From Kribbella voronezhensis (GTDB lineage: Bacteria > Actinomycetota > Actinomycetes > Propionibacteriales > Kribbellaceae): a DNA stretch of 64,000 nt. The stretch is taken from NCBI RefSeq assembly GCF_004365175.1, contig NZ_SOCE01000002.1:1488001-1552000 (forward strand), read 5' to 3'. This document shows positions 32,816-40,143 of the stretch, piece by piece. Numbering within the stretch: position 1 is the stretch's first letter; every line of letters begins with the position of its first letter. The translations under genes and the position numbers were made by a program. The notes under the pieces are model-generated. The model had not been told where the DNA came from. It did no database searches and was given only the letters and a program-made list of their open reading frames with translations.

Positions 32816-33235
32816 CTACGCTGACGCGGAGGGCGACAGGGAGCCGACGGCGACATCGGCGCACTCGTCATCCTGTGCGAGCGTCCCACCGGCGATCGCG
32901 ATCGCACCGACGACGACATCGCCGCGCCGGATCAGTCGAGCGGCCCTGCCGGCCACGATGGGTGTTCCCGCGACGTCAACTATCTGCGCGAACACCGCCG
33001 GGTATGCCTGCTGGAGGCCGATCAGGTCACTGTCGTCGCGACGAAACAGCGCAACGCTGGATGCTTTCGCCGGGGCGACACGGGCCGACATGGGAGACGC
33101 GCCGTCCATGCGGTCCAGAACTTGTAGGTGCCCGCCGCTGTCGACGATTGCGATCGTGACCGTCGCGCCGACGGCCGCAGCGTGCTCGCGCACGCGATCG
33201 CTGACGGCCCGAGCTTCGTCCAAAGTGAGCAACAT
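32816..33235 (-). CDS. GlcG/HbpS-family heme-binding-like protein
   Basis: This 139-residue protein of the DUF336 (GlcG/HbpS) family has the family-typical VTIAIVDSGGHLQVLDRMDG near the N-terminus, PVVFAQI-like middle (AYPAVFAQIVDV) and GDVVVGAIAIAGGTLAQDDE at the C-terminus. Family members bind haem or cobalamin or help oxidoreductases. No export signal is present. The ATG at 33235 is used, since AGGAACG precedes it, but 33250 is also possible. It is divergent from a MarR gene and very probably under its control. Confidence 0.82.
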   Translation of the reverse strand: MLLTLDEARAVSDRVREHAAAVGATVTIAIVDSGGHLQVLDRMDGASPMSARVAPAKASSVALFRRDDSDLIGLQQAYPAVFAQIVDVAGTPIVAGRAARLIRRGDVVVGAIAIAGGTLAQDDECADVAVGSLSPSASA

Positions 33236-33252
33236 CGTTCCTACTTCCATTC

Positions 33253-33327
33253 TCTTGGGTCGACCAATCTTGGTCTCACCAAGAGTATCTCCACTTCGTG
33301 GGATGATCCAAGGGATTGGCTTAAACT
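33253..33327. promoter_or_regulatory. divergent promoter with repeated TTGGT/ACCAA palindromes
   Basis: TCTTGGG-TCG-ACCAATC (33253-33269) and TCTTGGT-CTC-ACCAAGA (33268-33284) are two abutting 7-3-7 palindromes, the second one perfect. A third, shorter one, CCAA-GGGA-TTGG, lies at 33308-33319. TAAACT (33322-33327) is 6 bp before the GTG at 33334, giving a leaderless marR transcript. Confidence 0.7.
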
Positions 33328-33333
33328 CCGTGC

Positions 33334-33765
33334 GTGGAGATGAAAGAAGCACCGGCCCGTCTGCGCCGCAAACCCAGCTGGCTGATCAACAGGGCTTCCG
33401 CTCGGGCGCATCGACTCATCAAGGAAACGATGGACGCTGCCGGTGGGCACGCCTACCACTTCGCGATCCTCGCCGCGCTGGACGAGTTCGGCCCGGACAG
33501 CCAGGTCCAGATCGGCCAACGATGCGGAATCGACCAGAGTGACATGCACACGATGCTCAATGAGCTGGCAGAACAAGGCCACGTCGCGCGCACCCCAGAC
33601 CCCGCCGACCGCCGCCGCAACCTGATCACCCTGACCCCCGCCGGGCGACGACGGCTCGAAGACCTGGATACAAAAGTCACCGCAGTTCAAGACGACATCT
33701 TGGACGCCCTGTCGGCCACCGAGCGCGACACCCTCACCGCCCTACTCACCCGCACCCTCGGCTAG
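33334..33765 (+). CDS. MarR-family transcriptional regulator
   Basis: This 143-residue winged-helix regulator reads QIGQRCGIDQSDMHTMLNEL (recognition helix) then HVARTPDPADRRRNLITLTP (wing with the conserved DxRxR). The GTG at 33334 fits a TAAACT box 6 bp upstream. The adjacent TTGGT/ACCAA palindromes are the likely operators, which would let it control itself and the GlcG/HbpS gene. Ligand unknown. Confidence 0.9.
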   Translation: MEMKEAPARLRRKPSWLINRASARAHRLIKETMDAAGGHAYHFAILAALDEFGPDSQVQIGQRCGIDQSDMHTMLNELAEQGHVARTPDPADRRRNLITLTPAGRRRLEDLDTKVTAVQDDILDALSATERDTLTALLTRTLG

Positions 33766-33780
33766 CCCTCGCCTCCACTC

Positions 33781-33907
33781 GGGAGCGCGGACGCAGGAGG
33801 TGCGTGGGATCACCCCGCACCCGGCCGCGGCGCCGAGTCACCACGAGCCGCGACGAAGGAGCGGCGGACCGGGGCGGGCGGGAGCACGGATGCAGGAGGT
33901 GCGTGGG
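33781..33907. repeat. 28-bp direct repeat, two copies 99 bp apart
   Basis: GGGAGCRCGGAYGCAGGAGG followed by TGCGTGGG occurs at 33781-33808 and 33880-33907 with two mismatches in 28 bases. It occupies the gap between two convergent genes. The second copy ends 4 bp before the acyl-CoA dehydrogenase stop. Confidence 0.75.
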
Positions 33908-33911
33908 GGAA

Positions 33912-35228
33912 TTACCTGATGCGCATCCCGGAGATTGCGCGCGAGATGACCAACCGCTGGATTTCTGAGGTGCCTTCGAAGATGGTGTAGATCTTGGCGT
34001 CTCGGTGCATGCGTTCGACCGGGTACTCGCGGGTGTAGCCGTTGCCGCCGAGGATTTGGATGGCTTCTTCGGTGACCTTGACGGCGACCTCGCCGGCCTT
34101 GAGTTTCGCCATCGAGCCTTCGCCGTTGCGGTAGTCGGGGGTCTCGCCGCGCATCAGGGCGGCCGACATGTTGGCGGCCCGCCAGACCAGCAGGCGCGCG
34201 GCGTCGATCTCCAGTGCCATGTCGGCGAGTTTGAAGGCGATCCCCTGGTTGTCGATGATCGGGCGGCCGAACTGCTCGCGGCCCTTGGCGTAGTCCAACG
34301 CGACCTCGTACGCCGCTCGCGCGATCCCGATCGCCTGGGCGCCGACCAGGTGCCGGGTCATCTCGAAGGTCGCCATCGAGGCATTGCGCGCGCGGTTGCC
34401 GTCCTTCGGTGCACGGGCGGCAGCGAGTCGGGCGTCCAGTTTCTCCTTGCCGCCAAGGACATTCGCCGCCGGAATCCGGACGTTGTCGAAGAAGACGTCC
34501 GCCGTGTGCGAAGCCCGCAGACCGTGCTTCCGCAGCTTGGTCCCCTGCTCGAGTCCGGTCACCTCGGTACGCGGTACGACGAAAGCCGCCTGCCCCTTGG
34601 TCCCCAGCGAAGGATCGACCGTGGCGACGACGACGTGGATGTCGGCGATGCCGCCGTTCGTGGCCCACGCCTTCTGGCCGTTGATCACCCACTCGTCGGT
34701 CTTCTCGTCGTACGTCGCCCGCGTGCGGATCGCCGAGACGTCGGAGCCGGCGCCCGGCTCGGAGGAGCAGAAGGCGGCCACCACCACGTCGTCCGGCGTG
34801 CCGTAGCAGCGGGGAAGCCACTGGCTCCACTGCTCGGGAGTGCCGTTGGAGAAGATCGCCGAGCTGGCCAGACCGGTGCCCATCAGGGACATGCCGATGC
34901 CGGCGTCGCCCCAGAACAGCTCCTCGTGGACGAGCGGCATCAGCAGGCCGGACGGGTCGATGAAGAGGTTGACGTTGGCGTCGAGCCCGTACAGGCCGAT
35001 CTTCGCGGCTTCCTGGATCACCGGCCAGGGCGTGCTCTCGCGCTCGTCCCACTCCGACGCGGCCGGGCGGATCACCGAGGCGGCGAAGTCGTGCGCCCAG
35101 GCCTGGATCTCCTTCTGCTCGTCGTTCAGGGCGAGGGAGAAGGTGCTCCAGCCCGGCTTGGACCGCTCGGCGGCGAGCTCGCCGGCCAGGGCCATCACAT
35201 CGGCCGACAGTGCGGGAGACTCGGTCAT
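33912..35228 (-). CDS. acyl-CoA dehydrogenase
   Basis: This 438-residue flavoenzyme oxidises acyl-CoA to enoyl-CoA. Signatures include AAFCSSEPGAGSDVSAIRTR, INGQKAWATNGGIADIHVVV and the C-terminal ILGGNGYTREYPVERMHRDA with IYTIFEGTSEIQRL. The catalytic Glu is probably in the C-terminal domain around YEVALDYAKGREQFGRP onward, but is not assigned. GGAGGAAAGCGC precedes the ATG. It is divergent from a TetR-thiolase-FabG4-MaoC operon and shares a palindrome with it, so it is likely the first step of the same beta-oxidation route. Confidence 0.92.
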   Translation of the reverse strand: MTESPALSADVMALAGELAAERSKPGWSTFSLALNDEQKEIQAWAHDFAASVIRPAASEWDERESTPWPVIQEAAKIGLYGLDANVNLFIDPSGLLMPLVHEELFWGDAGIGMSLMGTGLASSAIFSNGTPEQWSQWLPRCYGTPDDVVVAAFCSSEPGAGSDVSAIRTRATYDEKTDEWVINGQKAWATNGGIADIHVVVATVDPSLGTKGQAAFVVPRTEVTGLEQGTKLRKHGLRASHTADVFFDNVRIPAANVLGGKEKLDARLAAARAPKDGNRARNASMATFEMTRHLVGAQAIGIARAAYEVALDYAKGREQFGRPIIDNQGIAFKLADMALEIDAARLLVWRAANMSAALMRGETPDYRNGEGSMAKLKAGEVAVKVTEEAIQILGGNGYTREYPVERMHRDAKIYTIFEGTSEIQRLVISRAISGMRIR

Positions 35229-35283
35229 GCGCTTTCCTCCGACAGCTTGCAGGGGTGGTCGAACGAGCAGTACGGGCAGTGAT

Positions 35284-35338
35284 GTTACCCACGAGTGTAA
35301 CTATCGTTTGCACCGAGGGGTACCGCTGTGACTAAGAT
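35284..35338. promoter_or_regulatory. divergent fatty-acid-type operator and promoters
   Basis: GTTACCCACGAGTGTAAC (35284-35301) is an imperfect 18-bp palindrome of the GTTAC-N8-GTAAC type. It covers the minus-strand TAACAT box expected for the dehydrogenase gene. TTGCAC (35308-35313) and TAAGAT (35333-35338) form a plus-strand promoter that starts the tetR mRNA at or next to its ATG. Confidence 0.65.
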
Positions 35339-35344
35339 CGGTGC

Positions 35345-36226
35345 ATGAGCTCCGCGCTGCTGGCGATCGGGCGCCGCCGGACCACGGCGGAGCGTCGGCG
35401 CGACCGCGAGCGCGAGATCATCCAGGCCACCCGCGAGCTGTTCGACGAGCGCGGCACCATCGACGCGCAGATCGACGACATCGCCAAGCGGGTCGGCATC
35501 AACAAGGCGCTGATCTACCGGCACTTCGCCGGCAAGGAGGAGCTTTTCGCGCTCACCCTGGTCGACTATCTCGGCGAGCTCGACAAACGGCTCATCGAGG
35601 TCGATGCTCCGAGGCGCGCGCCGCTCAACCGTTTGCGTGCCCTCAGCGAGGTGTTCGTCGACTACTGCCTGGAGTATCCGGCCTTCGCCGACTGCGCGAT
35701 GAGCCTGCTCCGGCGGACCGGTGAGGAACTGTTCGGCGAGATCACCGAGCCGGTGATGACGAAACTCGGTACTGCGATGGCAAGTGCCCTGGATCGCATC
35801 TCGGTCATCCTGAAAGCTGGGCAACGGGTTGGCGCCTTCGCCGCGGCGGACACCGACTACCTGGCCAACCATCTCTACACGCAGACGCTCGGCGCGATGC
35901 ACATGGCGCGGATGGGTCTGATCGTGTCGCGCGAGACCCCCGACGCGGGCGTCGTGCACCCGGTCGTGCACCAGGCAAACATCGAAACAGTCCGTACGAC
36001 GGCGATCACCGCCACCCTCGCCACCGCCGTCGGCCTCGACGCCTTGACCGCAAAGGCACCGCCCGCGAAGTCGTCGGTCGCGAAGACAGCCATCTCCAAA
36101 GCCTCCGCCGCGAAGCCCTCCCCCGCCGAAGCACCCCCGACCAGGGCTGAAGCGGCATCGAAGACTTCCGCCCGTTCGACCAGCACCCGGCGCTCCACTT
36201 CACGCAAAGCAGGAGAGAAACCGTGA
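35345..36226 (+). CDS. TetR-family regulator with basic Ala/Lys/Ser tail
   Basis: This 293-residue protein has a TetR HTH at residues 18-66 (REIIQATRELFDERGTIDAQ, then RVGINKALIYRHFAGKEE), a ligand domain to about residue 215, and then an unusual tail of about 75 residues rich in Lys, Ala, Ser, Pro and Arg (AKAPPAKSSVAKTAISKASA and similar). Such tails resemble those of histone H1-like and HupB proteins and may bind DNA nonspecifically. It is leaderless (TAAGAT 6 bp before ATG) and its stop overlaps the thiolase start. It likely represses this locus and responds to an acyl-CoA. Confidence 0.88.
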   Translation: MSSALLAIGRRRTTAERRRDREREIIQATRELFDERGTIDAQIDDIAKRVGINKALIYRHFAGKEELFALTLVDYLGELDKRLIEVDAPRRAPLNRLRALSEVFVDYCLEYPAFADCAMSLLRRTGEELFGEITEPVMTKLGTAMASALDRISVILKAGQRVGAFAAADTDYLANHLYTQTLGAMHMARMGLIVSRETPDAGVVHPVVHQANIETVRTTAITATLATAVGLDALTAKAPPAKSSVAKTAISKASAAKPSPAEAPPTRAEAASKTSARSTSTRRSTSRKAGEKP

Positions 36227-37509
36227 CCGAGACCCGCAAGGTGGCCGTTGTCGCCGGCAACCGGATTCCGTTCGCCCGGCAGGACAAGACCTACCGGCAC
36301 GCCTCCAACTCCGACATGCTCACCGCCGCTCTCAACGGCCTGGTCGACCGGACCGGACTGGGCGGTCAGGAGCTCGGCGAGGTAGTCGCCGGCGCGGTGC
36401 TCAAGCACGCCCGCGACTGGAACATGGTCCGCGAGGTCGTCCTCGGCTCCAAGCTCGCGCCCACCACCCCGGCCTACGATCTCCAGCAGGCCTGCGGCAC
36501 CGGCCTCGAGGCGGCGATCCTGGTGGGCAACAAGATCGCGCTCGGCCAGATCGACGCCGGTATCGCCGGTGGTGTCGACACCGCGAGCGACGCGCCGATC
36601 GCCGTCAACGACCAACTCCGCAACATCCTGCTCGACCTGAACCGCGCGAAGTCGTTCCAGGACCGGCTCAAGGTGCTCGCCCGGGTCCGCCCGAAGGACG
36701 TCGTACCGGAGATTCCGCGCAATGCCGAGCCGCGCACCGGCAAGTCGATGGGTGATCACGCCGCCTTGACCGCACTCGAGTGGGGTATCACCCGCGAGGC
36801 GCAGGACGAGCTCGCCTATCGATCGCACATCAACCTCGCGGCGTCGTACGACCGCGGTTTCCAGCAGGACCTGATCACGCCGTACCTCGGGCTCGAGAAG
36901 GACCAGAACCTCCGGCCCGACACCACGCTGGAGAAGCTGGCGAAGCTCAAAACCGTTTACGGCAAGGGCGAAACCGCGACGATGACCGCGGGCAACTCCA
37001 CTCCCCTGACCGACGGCGCGTCGGCGGTGCTGCTGTCCACCGACGAGTGGGCCGCCGAGCGAGGACTCACGCCGCTGGCCTACCTGACCCACTCCCAGAC
37101 GGCCGCCGTCGACTACGTGAAGGGCGCCGAGGGGCTGCTGATGGCTCCCGCGTACGCCGTACCGCGGATGCTCGCGCGCGCCGGCCTGACCCTGCAGGAC
37201 TTCGACTACTACGAGATCCACGAGGCGTTCGCGTCGCAGGTGCTGGCCACGTTGAAGGCCTGGGAGGACCCGATCTTCTGCAAGGAACGCCTCGGCCTGG
37301 ACGCGCCGCTGGGCGAGATCGACCGCGACAAGCTCAACGTCAACGGCAGCTCACTGGCCGCCGGGCACCCGTTCGCCGCGACCGGCGGCCGGATCGTCGC
37401 CGCGCTGGCCAAGCAGTTGCACGAGAACGGCGGTGGGCGCGGACTGATCTCGATCTGCGCCGCCGGCGGTCAAGGCGTGGTCGCCATCCTGGAGGGGAAC
37501 AACCGATGA
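36223..37509 (+). CDS. acetyl-CoA acyltransferase (thiolase, FadA2/FadI-like)
   Basis: This 428-residue thiolase carries out the last step of beta-oxidation. The nucleophilic Cys is in YDLQQACGTGLEAAI. The C-terminal catalytic His is in NGSSLAAGHPFAATGGRI and the second Cys in LISICAAGGQGV. The GTG start overlaps the tetR stop (4 bp) and AGGAGAG lies upstream. Its order beside FabG4-like and MaoC genes matches the M. tuberculosis fadA2-fabG4-htdX region. Confidence 0.92.
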   Translation: MTETRKVAVVAGNRIPFARQDKTYRHASNSDMLTAALNGLVDRTGLGGQELGEVVAGAVLKHARDWNMVREVVLGSKLAPTTPAYDLQQACGTGLEAAILVGNKIALGQIDAGIAGGVDTASDAPIAVNDQLRNILLDLNRAKSFQDRLKVLARVRPKDVVPEIPRNAEPRTGKSMGDHAALTALEWGITREAQDELAYRSHINLAASYDRGFQQDLITPYLGLEKDQNLRPDTTLEKLAKLKTVYGKGETATMTAGNSTPLTDGASAVLLSTDEWAAERGLTPLAYLTHSQTAAVDYVKGAEGLLMAPAYAVPRMLARAGLTLQDFDYYEIHEAFASQVLATLKAWEDPIFCKERLGLDAPLGEIDRDKLNVNGSSLAAGHPFAATGGRIVAALAKQLHENGGGRGLISICAAGGQGVVAILEGNNR

Positions 37510-38849
37510 CCGATCGCTACCAGACCTTCACCCGTACGCCGCTCGGCAAGGCGCTGGTGAAGAACCTCGGCCTGCCGGACCCGACCCCACTCCCGCGCTG
37601 GACCGACGGCTCGGCCGTGATCGACGGCCCGGTCGTCTTCGGCGCCTCCGCGGAAACCGATACAGGCAAGGCGATCCAGGCCCTGCTGCGCGACATCGGG
37701 GCGTCCTTCAGTACGGCGGCCGAAGGCGTCGCGTCGAGCGAATTGCGCCCGAAGGCACTCGTGTTCGACGCGACCGGGATCTCCTCCACCGCCGAGCTCA
37801 CGAGTCTGCAGCGGTTCTTCTCCCCCGTCATCCGGCAACTCGGTACGGCGGGGCGCGTGATCGTCGTCGGCCGCACACCCGAGCTCGCCACGAGCCCGGA
37901 GCAGCAGATCGCTCAGCGTGCGATCGAAGGCTTCACCCGGTCGCTGGGCAAGGAGGTGAAGCGCGGAGCCACGGTCAACCTGGTGTACGTCGCACCTGAC
38001 GCCCACGACCAACTCGATTCGACCCTGCGTTTCTTCCTGTCGCCCAAGTCGGCGTACGTGAGCGGTCAGGTCGTCCGCGTCGGCACCGGTCCGCTCGTCG
38101 GCAACGACCCGAGCGCGCCACTGGCCGGCAAGGTCGCGCTGGTGACCGGGGCCGCCCGGGGCATCGGTGCCGCGATCGCCGAGACGCTGGCCCGCGACGG
38201 CGCGAAGGTGATCGGCGTCGACGTACCGCAGAACGCGAACGACCTCCGTCACGTGATGTCCGCGATCGGCGGCAGCGAACTGCTCCTCGACGTGACCGCG
38301 ATCGACGCACCACAACGGATCGCCGCGCAGGCCCAGGAGCAGGGCGGCCTGGACATCGTCGTTCACAACGCGGGCATCACCCGCGACAAGCGGCTCGCGA
38401 ACATGCGCACCGACGTGTGGGACGCCGTGCTCGACGTGAACCTCCGCGCACCCGAGCGGATCACCGACCACCTCGTCTCCTCCGGCGCACTGCACGACGG
38501 TGGTTCGGTCATCGGGGTCTCGTCGATCGCCGGGATCGCGGGCAACAACGGGCAGACCAACTACGCCACCTCCAAGGCCGGCGTGATCGGCCTGGTGCAG
38601 ACCCTCGCGCCGCGGCTCGCCGAGCGGCAGATCCGGATCAACGCCGTCGCGCCCGGCTTCATCGAGACCGAGATGACCGCGAGGATCCCGTTCGCGATCC
38701 GCGAGGTCGGTCGCCGGCTGAACTCCCTGCAGCAAGGCGGTCTGCCGATCGATGTGGCCGAGACGATCGCGTGGTTCGCCGATCCGGCCTCGGCCGGCGT
38801 CACCGGCAACGTGGTCCGCGTCTGCGGCCAGAGTCTGCTCGGAGCCTGA
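37506..38849 (+). CDS. high-molecular-weight 3-oxoacyl-ACP/CoA reductase (FabG4-like)
   Basis: At 447 residues it is about twice the size of normal FabG. Residues 1-200 form a degenerate Rossmann/flavodoxin-like domain without a full cofactor motif. Residues 205-447 are the catalytic SDR with KVALVTGAARGIGAAIAETL, VHNAGITRDK and the YxxxK triad in GQTNYATSKAGVIGLVQTLA, with Ser in IGVSSIAG. This matches mycobacterial FabG4, which reduces beta-ketoacyl-CoA with NADH. Its ATG overlaps the thiolase stop by 4 bp. Confidence 0.92.
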   Translation: MTDRYQTFTRTPLGKALVKNLGLPDPTPLPRWTDGSAVIDGPVVFGASAETDTGKAIQALLRDIGASFSTAAEGVASSELRPKALVFDATGISSTAELTSLQRFFSPVIRQLGTAGRVIVVGRTPELATSPEQQIAQRAIEGFTRSLGKEVKRGATVNLVYVAPDAHDQLDSTLRFFLSPKSAYVSGQVVRVGTGPLVGNDPSAPLAGKVALVTGAARGIGAAIAETLARDGAKVIGVDVPQNANDLRHVMSAIGGSELLLDVTAIDAPQRIAAQAQEQGGLDIVVHNAGITRDKRLANMRTDVWDAVLDVNLRAPERITDHLVSSGALHDGGSVIGVSSIAGIAGNNGQTNYATSKAGVIGLVQTLAPRLAERQIRINAVAPGFIETEMTARIPFAIREVGRRLNSLQQGGLPIDVAETIAWFADPASAGVTGNVVRVCGQSLLGA

Positions 38850-38850
38850 G

Positions 38851-39708
38851 ATGCCGACCCGCCGGTACGACGATTCGCCCGGATTCGGGTCGCTCTACGC
38901 CCGGACGGTGAAGGCGACGCTCCGCAAGGCGGAGTACGAGCCCGACACGGACGGCCTGGTACTCGAACTCCCGCGCACCCTGGTCGACCAGGACCACCTC
39001 ACGGCGTACCGGGAGGTGACCGGGTTCAGCGCGGGTCCGGCCCTGCCGGTCACGTATCCGCATGTGCTCGCGTTCCCGCTGCACCTGGATCTCATGTCGG
39101 ACCCGTCGTTCCCGTACAAGCCGATGGGGATCGTGCACCTGTCCAACACGATCACTCAGCTCAAGCCGATCCCGATGCACGCCGAACTGTCGATCCACGT
39201 GCACAGCAGCCCGGAACGCCCGCATCCCAAGGGGACCGTGTTCGACATCCTGAGCTCGGTCAGCGTCGAGGACGAGGTGGTGTGGACGGACTCGACCACC
39301 CTGCTCAGCCGATCCGCCGGTACGCCGTCCGCGCACACCGACCTGCTACCCGACCCCGAACTGGACGCCACCGCGTTCTGGGACCTTCGCGCGAACCTGG
39401 GCCGCCGGTACGCCGCGGCCTCGGGCGACCGCAATCCCATCCACCTGTGGAAGCTGTCCGCCCAGGCCTTCGGATTCCCCCGCCAGATCGCCCACGGCAT
39501 GTGGGCCAAGGCCGCCGCCCTCGCCTCCATCCAACGCACCACCCCCCTCCCCGACGCCTTCACCGTCCGCGTCGACTTCCGCAAACCCCTCCTTCTCCCC
39601 GCCCACGTCCAGTTCGCCCACCACCTCACCGGCACCACCCGAAACTTCGCCCTCTACAACGAAGACCACACCACCACCCACCTGATCGGCCAACTACTCC
39701 CCCGCTGA
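38851..39708 (+). CDS. MaoC-like 3-hydroxyacyl dehydratase (HtdX-like)
   Basis: This 285-residue double-hotdog enzyme carries the hydratase-2 motif in its second half: RYAAASGDRNPIHLWKLSAQ (the D-x-N-x-x-H dyad) and IAHGMWAKAAAL. It would interconvert (R)-3-hydroxyacyl and enoyl thioesters, complementing FabG4. It starts 1 bp after the FabG4 stop and ends the operon. The 180 bp after its stop (39709-39889) hold nothing I can identify. Its 3' end is extremely C-rich on the coding strand. Confidence 0.9.
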   Translation: MPTRRYDDSPGFGSLYARTVKATLRKAEYEPDTDGLVLELPRTLVDQDHLTAYREVTGFSAGPALPVTYPHVLAFPLHLDLMSDPSFPYKPMGIVHLSNTITQLKPIPMHAELSIHVHSSPERPHPKGTVFDILSSVSVEDEVVWTDSTTLLSRSAGTPSAHTDLLPDPELDATAFWDLRANLGRRYAAASGDRNPIHLWKLSAQAFGFPRQIAHGMWAKAAALASIQRTTPLPDAFTVRVDFRKPLLLPAHVQFAHHLTGTTRNFALYNEDHTTTHLIGQLLPR

Positions 39709-39889
39709 GTTCAAAACGCTTGTTTGCGGCATCGGCTTCGGCGCGCTGGAATTCCTCGTCCTGGTGCGGATTTGGGTTCATGATGATGCCAAGGCTGTCC
39801 TCAACCGGAAGGACGGCCTGTCCGCTGGGGGCCCGCTGGAACCGGCTGTGCCTCCACGCGCGATCCGCCTGAAGAAGTGGAGCACCGTC

Positions 39890-40084
39890 ATGGACACACC
39901 TAACCGCCCCGAGCCCAGCACCCCCGACGCCAACCTGGTCGATCCCATCGGCCCACCGGTCCTACAGGCGCTGCCGCGCTACCTGGTCCGGTCTCTCGCC
40001 CTGACCGGCGTCGCTGTCGCCGGCCCGGCCCTCCACGTCATCCTCCAGACCAGCACCGGAACTCCGACCACCAAGTGGCTATGA
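39890..40084 (+). CDS. 64-residue peptide, unknown function
   Basis: I do not recognise this small protein. It begins MDTPNRPEPSTPDANLVDPI, then has a moderately hydrophobic segment (YLVRSLALTGVAVAGPALHV) and ends ILQTSTGTPTTKWL. A good GGAG lies 7 bp before the ATG. It precedes the LAL regulator by 59 bp on the same strand. It could be a membrane peptide or a small precursor/signalling peptide, but no Cys or leader-protease motif supports a RiPP. Confidence 0.45.
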   Translation: MDTPNRPEPSTPDANLVDPIGPPVLQALPRYLVRSLALTGVAVAGPALHVILQTSTGTPTTKWL

Positions 40085-40143
40085 CAGTGCTGTGCCTGCA
40101 GATGCCTGCCGTGGTCGAGATCTGACGACTACAGTACGGCGGC

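Noticed and set aside
33838..35313. 491-codon minus-strand frame overlapping the acyl-CoA dehydrogenase
   Set aside because: It is a shifted frame of the same strand. The 438-codon frame has all family signatures.
36780..38849. Fusion-like 689-codon frame across thiolase and FabG4
   Set aside because: The first part is an out-of-frame reading of the thiolase gene. FabG4 starts at the ATG overlapping the thiolase stop.
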